In this document: in pieces, positions 1 through 10,953 of the stretch
Layout: each line of letters starts with the position of its first letter
How positions within the stretch are numbered: the first letter of the stretch is position 1
Assembly: GCA_025330725.1 (NCBI GenBank)
Contig: JAIWND010000002.1
Span: forward strand, 248,001 to 312,000
Direction of reading: 5' to 3'
Source: Chlamydoabsidia padenii
Lineage: Eukaryota; Mucoromycota; Mucoromycetes; Mucorales; Cunninghamellaceae
Length of the DNA: 64,000 bases
Notes under the pieces: model-generated
What the model was told of the DNA's origin: nothing
The model's database searches: none
The model's input: the letters and a program-made list of their open reading frames with translations, nothing else
Translations under genes and position numbers: made by a program

Positions 1-1564
1 ACGAGATCAACATTGTCATTTTCTTGTTGATAAGACGACGGTGGTTGGGTAGTCCAAATTGGTGATGGAGGCAGTTCCAGAGTTTTCCGATTTGATTGTT
101 CCAAATAATGATTATCATGTTTATTATCACTGGCATCATCGTCATCCTCCATGGGTACTTTTTGTGCTGCCAAACTGACGAGTATTGGATCATTCCAGAC
201 TGCTATACTTGCTCGACGTTTTCTTGTTTCGGCTTTTCGTAACTGAGTAGCTGGTGTCATTGGTAAGGTCGGGTCTTGATCACATGTTGGACGACATTCA
301 GATGTTTGAGGAGGTCGATCTTCGTTGAGTGATGTGGGTCGAATACCTATTAAAGAAAGGTAAAGAAAAGATCAAGTCAATGATTGTCATTAGTTTCCTT
401 TTATTTTCATTTTACCTGTCAAGTTATCCAGTTTCCCATTGTTAAAATCATTTAATCTGGTACCAGCCACTAATTTTAACTTATCAGCAGCTTCAGGGAA
501 TAGATCACATACTTGTTTGAAATCCACCCGGTTCAATACGTATAATTCAACTTGTTCCACAGTTTTAATGGTTGCCGCACATGGTTTATCAAGTAACACC
601 AATGAATCACCAAAGTATCCTCCAGGTCCTAATCGTCCATAGATTCTTGTATCTTCTGTTTTGGCATCCACATCGACATAACCTATTGTTAGTTGAAGCA
701 TAAAGAACGAGTTGGATGAATGATTCTACTATAAAATAAATAAAACTATTTACCATCCACGATAAAATACATTTCATCGCCTTGATCGCCTTGATTATAT
801 ATGATTGTGTTTGGGTCATAGTATCTTGGTTGGATTGATAAACAGATCTCGTGTAAAAAGTTGTCTGAGCAGCCATAAAAGAATGGAATCTATTATATAT
901 ATATATATATATATATTTAATAAGAGGTTACAAAGTTGATATTAAAATTCTCAATCTATTGTTTACCTACCTTTTCAAGATGATTTCTTATACCAGTTTT
1001 ACAAAAGGATTCCACATTGTTTTGAATACTTGACCTTTTTTGACTAGTAGTATCAGAAGCTGTAAGTGACTCTTGTTGTTCTATTGCCGCCTGTTCTTGT
1101 TGTCTGTTCTGTTCCATCTTGTCCATCATGGCCATTCGTTCTTCCGCTTCAAACCGAATAATCTTCTCCACGTCGGGGAAAAGAGGCAAAAGAGTATCGA
1201 CTTGTTCCAAAGTAAGAGCAGCCACTGTGCATTTCATACTTGCCACCACCGTCGCCGTTCGTGGTCGAGCATAAAGGATGCCAATTTCTCCAAAGCAAGC
1301 ACCTTGAGATAATGTCGCATAGGTTCGTTCGAAATCAGCAGAGCATACTTCCACTTGGCCACGGAGTAGAAAAAACATGGCTTTGGACGTTTCGCCTTTG
1401 GTGATGATGATATCGCGAGGATTGTAGATACGTACGTGCATGCCGCTGGCCAATGTCGTGAGAAAGGCTTCATTATCAATTCGTTGGAAGAGTGAATGAT
1501 GGCGTAAGGAAGATAATAAATCGGCTGGGTAGTCGGTAGTTGAGGTAATTGTGTCTTGTTCCAT
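1..1564 (-). CDS. Two-CNB-domain protein (cyclic nucleotide-binding fold), 3' end cut by window
   Basis: Four exons read in phase: 1564-971, 889-754, 682-416 and 346-1, the last running off the left edge, so the C-terminus is missing. Residues about 26-140 form a first CNB domain with a normal phosphate-binding cassette (FGEIGIL...RPRTATV, Glu and Arg present). A charged Gln/Glu-rich linker follows. A second CNB domain starts after the first intron (IPFFYGCSDNFLHEI) and has the cassette FGDSLVLLDKPCAATI, where the usual Arg is replaced by Cys, so it probably does not bind cAMP/cGMP. The tail is low-complexity and acidic. There is no PKA-R dimerisation/docking domain or pseudosubstrate at the N-terminus, so this is not the PKA regulatory subunit. 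It is one of the fungal proteins built from bare CNB repeats, and its ligand and partner are unknown. Confidence 0.85.
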
Positions 1565-2434
1565 TACACATTAATAAAATGGACTGGGTGGAGTAAAAAG
1601 GAAAAGAAAGAGAGAGAAAATAAAGAAAGAAAAAAAAAACTCATGCTGGAAAAAAATATTTCAAGGCCCGCCACTGAAGCGGGGCTCAATGCCCGGGCTC
1701 AAAAGTAGACTAAAATGACTTTGGCAATGAGTCTCATTCACCCAGAGTTGTTTAATTACATTCAATCAATGGGACCGGATGTTCCAGAAAGCCTAACATA
1801 TATGAATGTAAACATCACCCGCCCTTTCTCTTTGAAAATCAAAACATGTCGAATTTTATATAGTAATCCAGTAAGTCTTTCATTTAAAAGGTATGTATTC
1901 ACATGGGGGGGGCCATTGGTTTCTTTCATTTCCCGATAAGGTACGGACGACATCTCGTCTTCACAAATGTCAATGAAAGAAGAGGACGCTCATAAAGGCG
2001 AAAAGGTGAGTATTTTCAGATGCCGCCTTTCCCTCTTACTGATTGGTTGTGGGCATGTCCTCTTGTATCACAAATAAAAGTTTCAAGTCATGATATTCAC
2101 TTGGGATATCATTGTTTTCTTCCATGCATGAATTTTCCAATGCGGGATTTGAAATTCATGCAAAAAGCATTATTTGGATCAATATGGTAGTCTATCTGGA
2201 AAGACGCAACCTATAGCAATGGATAGAAAAAGTGAAGGAGGTGGATCTAAATTTAGAAGAGGATATAAAAACCCACTACTGATTAAGGGGAAAGCAAAAG
2301 GGAGAAGAAACGTTGAAACATGGATTCCTATGATCCCTCTTTTTCTTCTTTGATTTGAAATCCCGTCATTTGACACTATAAAAACTCGACGTCTTTTTTG
2401 CCTTTTTTCAAATGACTCTCACTATAAATCAAAA
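1565..2434. other. Intergenic, divergent promoter region
   Basis: This spacer lies between the CNB gene (leftward) and the CBM14 gene (rightward). I see no convincing coding exon; an open frame at 1715-1939 has no supporting features. It holds a copy of the recurrent motif CGGGATTTGAA (2142-2152) followed by an ATTCATGC box, and the related TTGAAATCCCG (2354-2364). Confidence 0.6.
2376..2382 (+). promoter_or_regulatory. TATA box of the CBM14 gene
   Basis: TATAAAA 59 bp before the ATG, with TTGAAATCCCG immediately upstream (2354-2364). The spacing matches other TATA boxes in this window (14161, 7049). Confidence 0.7.
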
Positions 2435-2668
2435 ATGTCTCAATTCAATATCCTATTCACTCTTCTCATTGTCGCTGTGTTGGCTCTCTGTTCCCAAGCT
2501 GCCGAACCTGTCTGTGCTGATGGTCAAGATTACCTTCCTAATGACAATGACTGTAATGCTTACTACCGCTGCATCGACAACAAACCTGTGCCCTTCCAAT
2601 GTCCTACCAATTTGCACTGGGATACTAAACAACTTGCTTGTAACTATGCCGAACTTGCTGGTTGCTAA
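2435..2668 (+). CDS. Small secreted CBM14 (peritrophin-A) chitin-binding protein
   Basis: Intronless, 77 aa. A hydrophobic signal peptide (residues 1 to about 22, ending SQAA) is followed by a single CBM14 domain covering the whole mature chain. Six cysteines have the peritrophin-A spacing (VCADG, DCNAYYRC, QCP, LACNY, GC), with the aromatic YYRC and the LHWD segment typical of the sugar-binding face. It should be exported and bind chitin, perhaps the fungus's own wall, as Avr4-type CBM14 proteins do in ascomycetes; that role is inferred. The start is fixed by the TATA box at 2376 and the signal peptide; an upstream ATG at 2412 is in another frame. An A17 run follows the stop directly, and an AATAAA lies near 2729. 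Confidence 0.88.
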   Translation: MSQFNILFTLLIVAVLALCSQAAEPVCADGQDYLPNDNDCNAYYRCIDNKPVPFQCPTNLHWDTKQLACNYAELAGC

Positions 2669-3611
2669 AAAAAAAAAAAAAAAAGTGTTAGTTCTAGTGT
2701 CTTTTTTTACCCCTCATTTTGTTGTTTAATAAAGTGTTTTTTCTGATTCTCCCCTTTTATTTACCAATCTTGTTTCCATGATTCAGGAAAAGTGGACCTG
2801 TCGGAGTTTGGGTCGGACAATGCAAAAAAAATCCAGTTATATGCGTGATGCCGTTTCTTGGTTTATTTGGAAAAGAATCTTCCGTTGATCCTCTTTACAC
2901 GATGTCTCGCCTTTGGAAAAGAAGGGGAACAAAGGGGTCAAAAATGATTTGTGTTGTAGAGCAGAAGAAAAAACATGTTATAGTACCAAAGTAGTAATAT
3001 ATTTTCGTTTGTTAAGGAGTGGTCAAGTCGACTTGACCCCCAACTATCAAGGGCAAATGCAAACTTTTTATAAAAAGTAAAAAACTATTCCGATACAAGG
3101 TACTCTATATAGGAGAGGAGATAAAGGGAGAGAGATTCGACTATTATTAGAGAGGAGAGGGAGTGATATCACTACACCAAGGCTTGGTCAGTGTGCTAGA
3201 GAATAACTTTGGACGAGTAGGACAACAAGATTTGACCTCACATGAATAAATCCAGACATATCAGACAAGCGCCACCAATGCAAGAAGTACGACTGACCCC
3301 CAGCCTGTTGAAATTCAAATCCCGAATGATGTCTTTGGTGAGCCCATACTATTCACGTTAGAACACGTTTGGTTAAACATGACAGCTTGATGATTGGTTC
3401 AAAAATATGGTATTTACGAAATGATATCAGATTCAATAAAGTCGAGGGGTTTAATGACATAAAGGATCCACTTTTTTTTTTAGTGTGGCGGAATTTGAAT
3501 CCTTTTTTTTTTTTGACTTTGAAGTTGCTCCACGTTTCCCGAATATCCGATTTGCTTCTTCTTCTCCCTATTTTTTTTTTTTTTTACGTTTTTATCATCC
3601 TTTGGAAAATC
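2669..3611. other. Intergenic between CBM14 and TMEM33 genes
   Basis: Contains the CBM14 3' end (AATAAA near 2729), pyrimidine-rich stretches, and one exact copy of TTCAAATCCCG (3315-3325), about 290 bp before the TMEM33 start. No coding exon is visible. Confidence 0.55.
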
Positions 3612-4595
3612 ATGTCCGATTCAACTGAATCCTCCTCTTCAGTCAAGGTAAATATAACTCGGGCTCATGATTCACACTTGACTTTACTAACAATCTCTCT
3701 AGTCACTTCACTTTGCTTGGTTTGTGGGACATGGTAGTCTGACGGTAACAAGCATTATCTATTTTTTGTCTTGGCTCCTTGTTCATCCCAGCAATTACCT
3801 CTATCGACTATCTTATCTCGCTGCCATATTGACCTATGCCATCTCTCTTTATAATACATACAAGGTAAGAAGAAGCTGGACCAAGGTAAATGTGTCTCAC
3901 TTTTTTTTTTTTTCCTTCTTCTTGTATAGCCTACAGTAAAAAACAGCGACGTGGCTATCAAACGAATGCTTCTGGATGAAAACAGTCAATACCTTTTACT
4001 GGCTGTTTATTTCCTTTGGACAAGACGAATTACAGGTATATATACATAAAAATAAAATAAAAAAGGATAATGGTGATGGATGAAATGTGACTAACAGTGC
4101 TGCATCAGTGTCATTGGTTCCCTTCTTCGTTTACTCTGTATTTCATGTGGCTCAATATGCACAATCCTCTTTAATCCCAACATTTGCGCCCCATGCATCA
4201 CATATTGGTGACAAATTGAAGGTTCTAGTAGATCAACATTATAATCAAACCATGTTATTGGTGGCGAAATACGAATTGTTTGTGGTGATGGGTCGTTTAT
4301 TACTTGGTCTCATTGTGTAAGTAGTATAGGATGGATGATTTGATTTGAACTAATGATGTTTGTATTATATAGCTTTCGATCTTCCATCTTCTCGGTATTA
4401 TTGTATGCTCATTTTATCAGGATGAGGTATTATACTTCTTCTGTTATGCGGGATACATTCCATAGTGTGACCGAACAAGCCGATCACTTGCTCCTTCCAC
4501 CTACTGCTCATCCCAAAGTACCTCCAGCTGTCACCAAGGCCTATCAAACCTTTAGGGATGTCACCAAACACAAGAAACAAGAACAACAAGAATAG
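3612..4595 (+). CDS. TMEM33/Pom33/Tts1-family ER and nuclear-envelope membrane protein
   Basis: Five exons close in frame: 3612-3647, 3703-3864, 3930-4035, 4109-4316 and 4373-4595, giving 244 aa. The order of features is that of the TMEM33 family (PF03661): a short soluble N-terminus, a pair of hydrophobic segments (SLTVTSIIYFLSWLL and YLAAILTYAISLY), a conserved cytosolic loop ending in a LLLAVYFLWTRRIT segment, a VPFFVYSVFHVAQY helix, and a last hydrophobic stretch before a basic C-terminal tail. Yeast Pom33/Per33 and fission-yeast Tts1 shape tubular ER and help nuclear pore distribution; the same role is inferred here. The exon-4 acceptor was chosen at 4108 because the alternative AG at 4097 breaks the frame. 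Confidence 0.88.
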
Positions 4596-4808
4596 TATAG
4601 TTTATCATCATCATTCTCATTTAAATAAAATAACAATGTCTACTATGTACAACATGCTCAGTTCTCCCAAAACGGGAACGTGGGTCATTTTTTTAAGGCG
4701 GTATTTTAAATTAGGGTCTTTTTTTTTTTTAGGGTTGGGTAATTTTTTTTTTTTTTTTCGCTTCGGCTTTTCTTTATTTCTCTCTTCTTCCTTTTTTAAC
4801 TTGAAATT

Positions 4809-6565
4809 ATGGATTCTGGACTCTTGGCACAAATTCAAAAGGGAAAAGGACTCAAAAAAGTACAAACAAACGATAGGTCGGCACCCATAATTGGTGGTGG
4901 TCGTAAGTAAACAGAAAATGATATCAACTAAAAGATGATGAGATGCAAGGTAAACAAAGTAGGATATGACTCTAATCTCTTTGTCTGCATAACTTTTTTT
5001 TTTTATCTTGTTTTACAATAGCAACGAAATCAAGTGGACCTTCTCCGGGCATGGCTAGACCTCCTCCTACTTTAACCGGTGCGCGTACTCCTGCAAGCAC
5101 TGCTTCTGCTCCTCCACCTAGTGGTCCTCAATTGGGTGGTCTCTTCAGTCAAGGCATGCCTACTTTACGGAAAACAAAAGGACCGGCTGTTTCAACTGGT
5201 CGGGGGACTGGTTCAGAAGGTAAACTATAGAAGAAGGGGGGGGAGTACTTTAGCTAATCTTTTTTTTTTTTTTCTATACTATCAATAGCATCATCTACAA
5301 TACCATCTGTGCCATCAGTAATACGACCACCAACAGCCAACAAACCTTTTGGTGGAAATAATACACTACCACGATCATTCAAAGCACCTCCTCCTATTCC
5401 TGGTCGGGGAACACCGCCCGTTCCTTCTGGTGCACCACCACCACCACCACCACCACCACCAATGCCTGGGAACAACCATTCAATTCCACCTCCTCCACCT
5501 CCAATGCCTGGACACAACCATTCAATTCCACCTCCTCCACCTCCAATGCCTGGGAACAACCATTCAATTCCACCTCCTCCACCTCCAATGCCTGGACACA
5601 ACCATTCAATTCCACCTCCTCCACCTCCAATGCCTGGGAACAACCATTCAATTCCACCTCCTCCACCTCCAATGCCTGGACACAACCATTCAATTCCACC
5701 TCCTCCACCTCCAATGCCTGGGAACAACCATTCAATTCCACCTCCTCCACCTCCAATGCCTGGGAACAACCATTCAATCCCACCTCCACCACCTCCAATG
5801 CCTGGACACAACAACTCGATTCCTCCACCACCTCCACCTCTTCCACCTTCGGTACCAGGCGTATCACCAAGTCATGCATCTACATTAGCACCACCAGGAG
5901 GTCGATCACGATCAAACAGTTCACCTCAACGTCCTATACCACCTCCTCCGCCAAGAACTGTACCATCACCTCCTTCTTCAAATCCAGTAAACGCAGCACC
6001 TGCCAACAGATTCACACCACCAAGCAATCGATCACCTAGTCTGGCCGTACCACCACCTTTACCATCTGGTCGAGCTCGATCTTCATCAGCATCAACACAA
6101 CAAGACGCAATACCTCCACCTCCACCTCTTCCACCTACTTCCAGTGTCAACAGATCACCTAGTGCTCGTCCTTCTGTACCACCACCAGTAGGAAGATCAT
6201 CCACAGTGACACCTCCTAGATCACCTTTACCACCTCTTCCTGGTCGACAATCAACCATGAATCGTCCACCACCTCAACAACAACAACAACAATCATTACA
6301 ACCTTCACCCATGTCTTCGCCTCAATTCACCAAACAACCTTCATTGACAGAAGGAAATGGTCGGTTCCAATTTAGATCCATCTCTGCCTTGCCTGCTCCA
6401 AGACATTATCAACCTTCTCAACATATTTACCAAAGTGGTGAAACTCATGGAAATGGTAAGAATGAAGAAGAAAAAGGCTGAACCCATAATCAAATGACTA
6501 AATGACTTTTTTTACTATTTATATGCTTAGCCTATCCTTTGAACATCAACAACCTTGGTAGATAG
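4809..6565 (+). CDS. WIP/verprolin-like actin regulator (WH2 domain, polyproline, WASP-binding C-terminus)
   Basis: Four exons: 4809-4902, 5022-5219, 5289-6455 and 6531-6565, 497 aa. Residues 2-25 are a textbook WH2 actin-monomer-binding motif ([20 protein letters not shown]). A second verprolin signature, [17 protein letters not shown], follows in exon 2. The middle is polyproline built from nine 14-residue repeats (PG[N/H][11 protein letters not shown]), suited to profilin and SH3 binding. The C-terminus has the WASP-binding pattern [14 protein letters not shown] and continues through a small last exon ([11 protein letters not shown]), chosen because AATG|GTAAGA at 6456 is a good donor and WIP proteins extend past this point. 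The protein should couple WASP/Arp2/3 to actin at endocytic patches. Reading on through the donor instead would give a different 10-residue tail ending at 6481. Confidence 0.87.
5465..5842 (+). repeat. 42-bp coding minisatellite, nine copies
   Basis: Nine consecutive 42-bp units starting CCTGG(G/A), each encoding PG[N/H]NHSI plus six prolines and Met. Units mostly alternate GNN/GHN (N,H,N,H,N,H,N,N,H), giving an 84-bp higher-order period; the last unit is degenerate. Near-identity between units points to recent expansion by unequal exchange or slippage. Confidence 0.95.
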
Positions 6566-6738
6566 ATAGATAAAACTCTTAAAGTTTTAAACATCAACTA
6601 GTTATATAATAAAACATATCTTTTTTAAAAAATGAAAAAAGGACTTTATAATCGAATTGGAATGGAAAAGACATATGGTGACAAAACAGTAGGTTTATTA
6701 CTGATGACTCTAGTTTAATAACGGCAGAAGAAACAAGT

Positions 6739-6999
6739 TTACCAGTGGCTTGGGGAGTAAGTAGGTTGATATGTAGTAGTAGGCCACCAGGGTGTGGAGG
6801 TTTTCTTTTTTTGGCCATAAACAGTGAGTCTTTCTTCTAATCTACCTCTCTTGCCAAGATGATGTCTACCACCTTGACTAGCACCACCTTGATTAGGGAC
6901 AGTAGCAGTAGGAACGGGAGAACCAGTAGATGAATATACACGGGCGTCCACAACGACAAAGGACAAGATACAAGCAGCAATCAAAAGGTTCAACTTCAT
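6739..6999 (-). CDS. Small secreted protein with dibasic (Kex2-like) site, function unknown
   Basis: Intronless, 86 aa. It begins with a clear signal peptide (MKLNLLIAACILSFVVVDA). The mature part has no cysteine. It contains GGASQGGRHHLGKRGRLEER, in which the GKR-GR junction resembles a Kex2-type cleavage site, then a KKK cluster and a Trp/Pro/Thr/Tyr-rich tail (TPWWPTTTYQPTYSPSHW). The ATG at 6999 was preferred over 7047 because it puts the signal peptide at the N-terminus and sits 50 bp from a TATAAATA box. It could be a wall-associated or precursor peptide; I do not recognise the family. GC-richer and lysine/glycine-rich compared with neighbours. Confidence 0.65.
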   Translation of the reverse strand: MKLNLLIAACILSFVVVDARVYSSTGSPVPTATVPNQGGASQGGRHHLGKRGRLEERLTVYGQKKKTSTPWWPTTTYQPTYSPSHW

Positions 7000-7048
7000 G
7001 TTTAGAAAATAATAATAATGTGGATGAAAAGTGTGGAGAACAAACATC

Positions 7049-7056
7049 TATTTATA
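7049..7056 (-). promoter_or_regulatory. TATA box of the small secreted protein gene
   Basis: TATAAATA on the minus strand, 50 bp upstream of the ATG at 6999. Confidence 0.65.
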
Positions 7057-7819
7057 CGATTTGACAGATCAAAGCAACATCTCTGTCCCGAAATGGGTGT
7101 GTGAAAAGAAAAAAGAAAAAAAATGGGTAGCATCCTAATTAGCATTGACAGCCTCGGCTAATTTCCCGGTACACTTCTTTACAATTAACTGACATGTTCT
7201 TCTAATTTGTGTTCCTTAATAGATTTCTATCAAACTTGAGAACCAATAACATTGTGTTTTATTTTCCTTGATTTTACACGTTCGTGACACTTGAAGTATC
7301 ATTCGTAATAACTTATGACACATTACCATGTTTTTCCACCTTTACAAGAGATTGTGTGGAACGTTAACCCATCAAGTCGGAGTTGGACGTTTATCATTGG
7401 GAAAATCTGCAATGTTGAGCGGGGATCGAACCATGTTAAGCAAGTTGACCTAGTTTTAGAACAGATCAGAATCAAACCAGATACCTGGTTTGAGGGAAAT
7501 GCTTCACTTTTGAGGGACTCGATCACAACTTCACATGTTCCCACTTTTCTTTTCAAAGGGTACCATTGTCTGTGATCCATGAATGGAACTCCGATATTTG
7601 TAGTACCAGATCAATTATTTACTTGAATGCTTTGTCGTGGGGTGTTTGGGGGATTCATGCACATTTTATTTTGAAATCCCGACATTCATGCATCTCGTTT
7701 TTTTTAAATAAAAAAAAAGAGCAGTGTGTATATAAAAGACTCTCACACAAAAAACTTCATAATGAGGGTTAAATAACAAAAAAATTTATTATTCAACTAG
7801 ATTATACTAAAGGTGAATA
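7057..7819. other. Intergenic, 3' end of NmrA gene on the right
   Basis: Open frames exist on both strands around 7315-7580 but have no recognisable content, and one is the shadow of the other. The right part carries TTGAAATCCCG (about 7667) flanked on both sides by TTCATGCA-type boxes, a variant of the recurrent composite motif. An AATAAA for the leftward NmrA gene lies near 7785. Confidence 0.5.
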
Positions 7820-8719
7820 CTAATCCATAATAGCATCCTTGTTGGCCTTGACATAGTCTTCAAAAGTTTCAGGTTCACGTCCAAGCAAGATAACCAAACC
7901 TCGAGAAACCGTATGATATTCATCCACAAAAATAGACAAATCATACAGTGCGGGGAAGGGGAAGAAAGCCAAAGGACCCTTCAACGTGTTGTATCGTTCA
8001 AGAGGAGTGACTTGTTGGTAAGTGATAGTACGACCAAACACACGGCTAAAGACCTCTGCGCGCTGGACTGGGCTAAGGGCATCACCAATCATTTCATATA
8101 CGGCCTCACCATGTTTCTTCACATCTTCAGACAAGACCACTGCAGCCAGAGCACCAATATCATTAGGAGAGATCCAGCCTTGAGGAACATGAGGTTCACC
8201 CACATCGGAAAAGCTATCGTGGCCAGGACGATCAAAGTTGATGAGATTGGACATGAAACGAGTAGGACGGAGTGTCACGAGGCTGGCATTGTGAGCACGG
8301 GCGGTATCCAAAAGCGCCTTTTCCGCTTCGGTATGGATGGCACCAATATAGGTGCTGCGCCAGGGGTAAGCCACACTATGAGAAGAGACATCGACGATTT
8401 GTTGAATGCCCGCTGCATAGGCTGCTTCGCTCACGTTTTTCTTTATTTGGACCATGTTTTGTATGTCGGCAGCAATAAGGAGGAGGCGGGTGTGGCCAGG
8501 GAGAGCAGCTTTCAATGGACCGAGATCAGACAGATCGCCTTGGACTACCTTGAACAGGGCTTCATCACCGCTCACATTGGAAAAGAGGTTGATGGCTTTG
8601 CTGGGAGTGCGGGCGTACAATGTGACAGGGATGTGTTTGGCTACCAAGTCGCGCACAGCTGGGGATCCAGTGTTGCCAGTGCCGCCAATGATAAAGACTC
8701 GTTCGTTAGTAGAAGACAT
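7820..8719 (-). CDS. NmrA-like / atypical SDR NAD(P)-binding protein
   Basis: Single exon, 299 aa. The N-terminus has a Rossmann nucleotide-binding motif (VFIIGGTGNTG, Gly12-Gly18) followed by a basic region after strand 2 (LYARTPSKA). The body follows the NmrA/azoreductase-type atypical SDR pattern (GDLSDLGPLKAAL, RLLLIAADIQN, VDVSSHSV, LRPTRFMSNLI, GWISPNDIGALAAVVL). The usual catalytic YxxxK is not obvious, so it may be a redox-sensing NmrA-type regulator rather than a reductase. The start at 8719 was chosen because the upstream 68 residues of the open frame have no similarity to the fold and lie over a TATA-like TATATATA (8800-8808). A long antisense frame over 7913-8752 is a shadow. Confidence 0.82.
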   Translation of the reverse strand: MSSTNERVFIIGGTGNTGSPAVRDLVAKHIPVTLYARTPSKAINLFSNVSGDEALFKVVQGDLSDLGPLKAALPGHTRLLLIAADIQNMVQIKKNVSEAAYAAGIQQIVDVSSHSVAYPWRSTYIGAIHTEAEKALLDTARAHNASLVTLRPTRFMSNLINFDRPGHDSFSDVGEPHVPQGWISPNDIGALAAVVLSEDVKKHGEAVYEMIGDALSPVQRAEVFSRVFGRTITYQQVTPLERYNTLKGPLAFFPFPALYDLSIFVDEYHTVSRGLVILLGREPETFEDYVKANKDAIMD

Positions 8720-9708
8720 GATAGAGAGAGAGAGAGAGAGATAAAGTTGTGAATTGATGTTTGTTAGAAGGAAAGAAAAAAAAAAGAAAGACGGTTGCAT
8801 TATATATACTTTTTTTTTGGGAATTGAGGCGCTTGATCTCGGCCAACTGGATAAATTTGATCCGATGCCGTATCGGGTCTTAAACAGACCTTTTCTCGTC
8901 AAATTCGGCACCCAATTAACCAAACCCTAAAGAGCATGAACTTTTTTTTGGATTTCAAGTCCCGCCCACCCGCCCCCACTTACTGGTCATCATACTCACC
9001 GTGTTCTCATACATGTATACAGGGAGCTGTTGAATGGAGTGATCTTCATTTCATTTTATCATCAATGGTTAAAAATTGAAATGCCGCCTTTTTTCTATAG
9101 TTGGGCCCAAAAAATAATTTCTGTCCCTCTTCTCTTTTCATCTTCAACACTAGCATTACGCCATCTTGGTGTGAGGAAACCTCTCCATGGCAACAATGTC
9201 ACCTTACATCAAGCTAATGATTCTGACAATGACAAACATCAACGAGCCGCTCTTGAAGTAGACGTTTGGATAATGTGAGGGGTGGATTCGTCATAACAGA
9301 ACACGTCTTTTTTATCAACAACTATCAACAACACCTTACTCTACGAAGCTTAGTTTTGTCTCAAGATCCTTTTTTTTTTATATGGACTTTTGATGGTTTA
9401 TATATAACAGGTAAAGAAGAAAGTCGTGGATAATATAAATATACAAAATGACTAACAAAGTTTTTGAAGGGACAGAACTGACCCACGAACATTACTTCCA
9501 CGTACATTCCAAGAATCTGACTACCCTGATTCACAAATGTTGATGGTCCAAAAGGTAAGTAATCAAGGCTTTGATAAAAGTTGGTGGTGGAGGTATCACA
9601 AATATTGGAAAATACAGAAGGGTTGTTTGTTGTTTCTAAATCAAAAAAAACCCCCCCAGCACTCTTTACTAAACCCTTTCTCTCTTTATTACCAATAGAC
9701 TTTATAAA
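8720..9708. other. Intergenic / possible 5' UTR intron region
   Basis: Divergent spacer between NmrA (left) and the coiled-coil gene (right). It holds the motif variant GATTTCAAGTCCCG (about 8949). A good donor (AAAAG|GTAAGT, near 9553) and an acceptor (CCAATAG, near 9698) frame a possible 5' UTR intron, because splicing them in any frame does not open a longer reading frame into the ATG at 9709. An open frame at 9030-9278 on the plus strand is unsupported. Confidence 0.45.
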
Positions 9709-10594
9709 ATGGATCAACTAGTAGAACAAGAAAACGAAGCTCGAACACAAATGGATGCACTAGTGGCTGACTATCAAGACATTCTTCAAAAGCAACAATT
9801 GGCGCATGATCGGAAACTAAAGGAACTCAAGGTAAAACTTGAAATAATGATATTGTAGGATGCACTGACTTTTGTATAGATAGAACTGGAACTATCTGAC
9901 GACAAGGCACAACAACGATACTCTAAGCTAATGGTACGATATAAAAAATTGCAATCTGATTATGACACTTTGTTACATCAACACCGAAATCAACGGGATC
10001 AACTGACACAAACCACCCAATCAACCAACAATCAACAGGGTCCTTCGCAAAGTGAACGACTAGAAACCATTCTTGTAAAGACCGAAAAAAAGCACATGGA
10101 TCAGTTGAACGAACGACACTGTGATAAAAAACAAATTCAACTAGGCAAACATTTACATATGAGCGACTTGGACACAATGGGTCAACAACACAGAAACGAG
10201 CTGCAGCTATTGTATGGTGAATATCAACAATCACTGGAGATCAAGAATCAACAACTGGAAGCCTATGCATATCGGTTACAATCAATCACATTGGCTCATG
10301 AAAAGGCATTGACATCGTGTCGAATGAAATCCAGTCATCGAATCGACCATTTGTTGCGACAGATTGAAGGATTCAAGGTAAAAAGAACATGTTATAATCA
10401 CTTTATTGTTTTGACTTTATTCTATACATACTTAGACGACAACTCAAGGATATATAAACACACTGGAAACAATACAAACACATATGATTACTCTGGAACA
10501 ACGACATGAACACGATCAGCATGCTATTCTACAACTGACACAACAAAATCAAACTCTACTTGATCAACTGTCCCACTTGGCCCCTACCACCTAG
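9709..10594 (+). CDS. Coiled-coil protein of unknown function
   Basis: Three exons close in phase: 9709-9831, 9880-10377 and 10436-10594, 259 aa. Almost the whole chain is Gln/Glu/Leu/Lys-rich and predicted helical (for example MDQLVEQENEARTQMDALV, KKHMDQLNERHCDK, LLHQHRNQRDQL), with heptad-like leucines. The centre has a short low-complexity linker (TTQSTNNQQGPSQSERLE). No catalytic or membrane segment is seen. It may be a structural or adaptor protein at the cytoskeleton, but no family is recognised. An AATAAA about 70 bp after the stop supports the end. The spliced last exon (TTQGYINTLETIQTHMITL) keeps the heptad pattern, which supports the intron call. Confidence 0.72.
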
Positions 10595-10918
10595 TCAAGG
10601 CCCACTTTTATACCCCCATTATACCTTTTAGTATTATTCACCTTCTTTTTTTAATTATTAAAACTAATAAAGTATATACCTCTACGGATAAACATGAAAC
10701 GAATGTGTGATTCAATGTGTAGACGAATATTACCTATTTTGGTTTTTACACGGACACCAAGGAAAATCGGGATGTGAAATCAAATCGTGTTACATAAATC
10801 CCATCTTGCATGATTTTCTGCCTGGTCGACAATATATTTATCTACAGCAAAAAGTGACACAAGGTAAAACAAAGGATCATCGGATTCTCTCAAAAAGGGT
10901 CGACACGTACGCCTCTTG

Positions 10919-10953
<35 letters not shown>

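Noticed and set aside
1715..1939. Open frames on both strands in the CNB-CBM14 spacer
   Set aside because: Mutual shadows without promoter, domain or splice context.
5254..5814. Long minus-strand Gly/Ile/Glu/Trp repeat frame over the WIP gene
   Set aside because: It is the antisense shadow of the 42-bp WIP repeat; the plus strand has WH2 and WASP-binding motifs and a consistent splice model.
7400..7440. GCGGGGATCGAACC, resembling the reverse of a tRNA T-arm
   Set aside because: No acceptor or anticodon stem can be formed around it in either direction.
7913..8752. 279-codon plus-strand frame
   Set aside because: Antisense of the NmrA-like gene; no family features, while the minus strand has a Rossmann motif.
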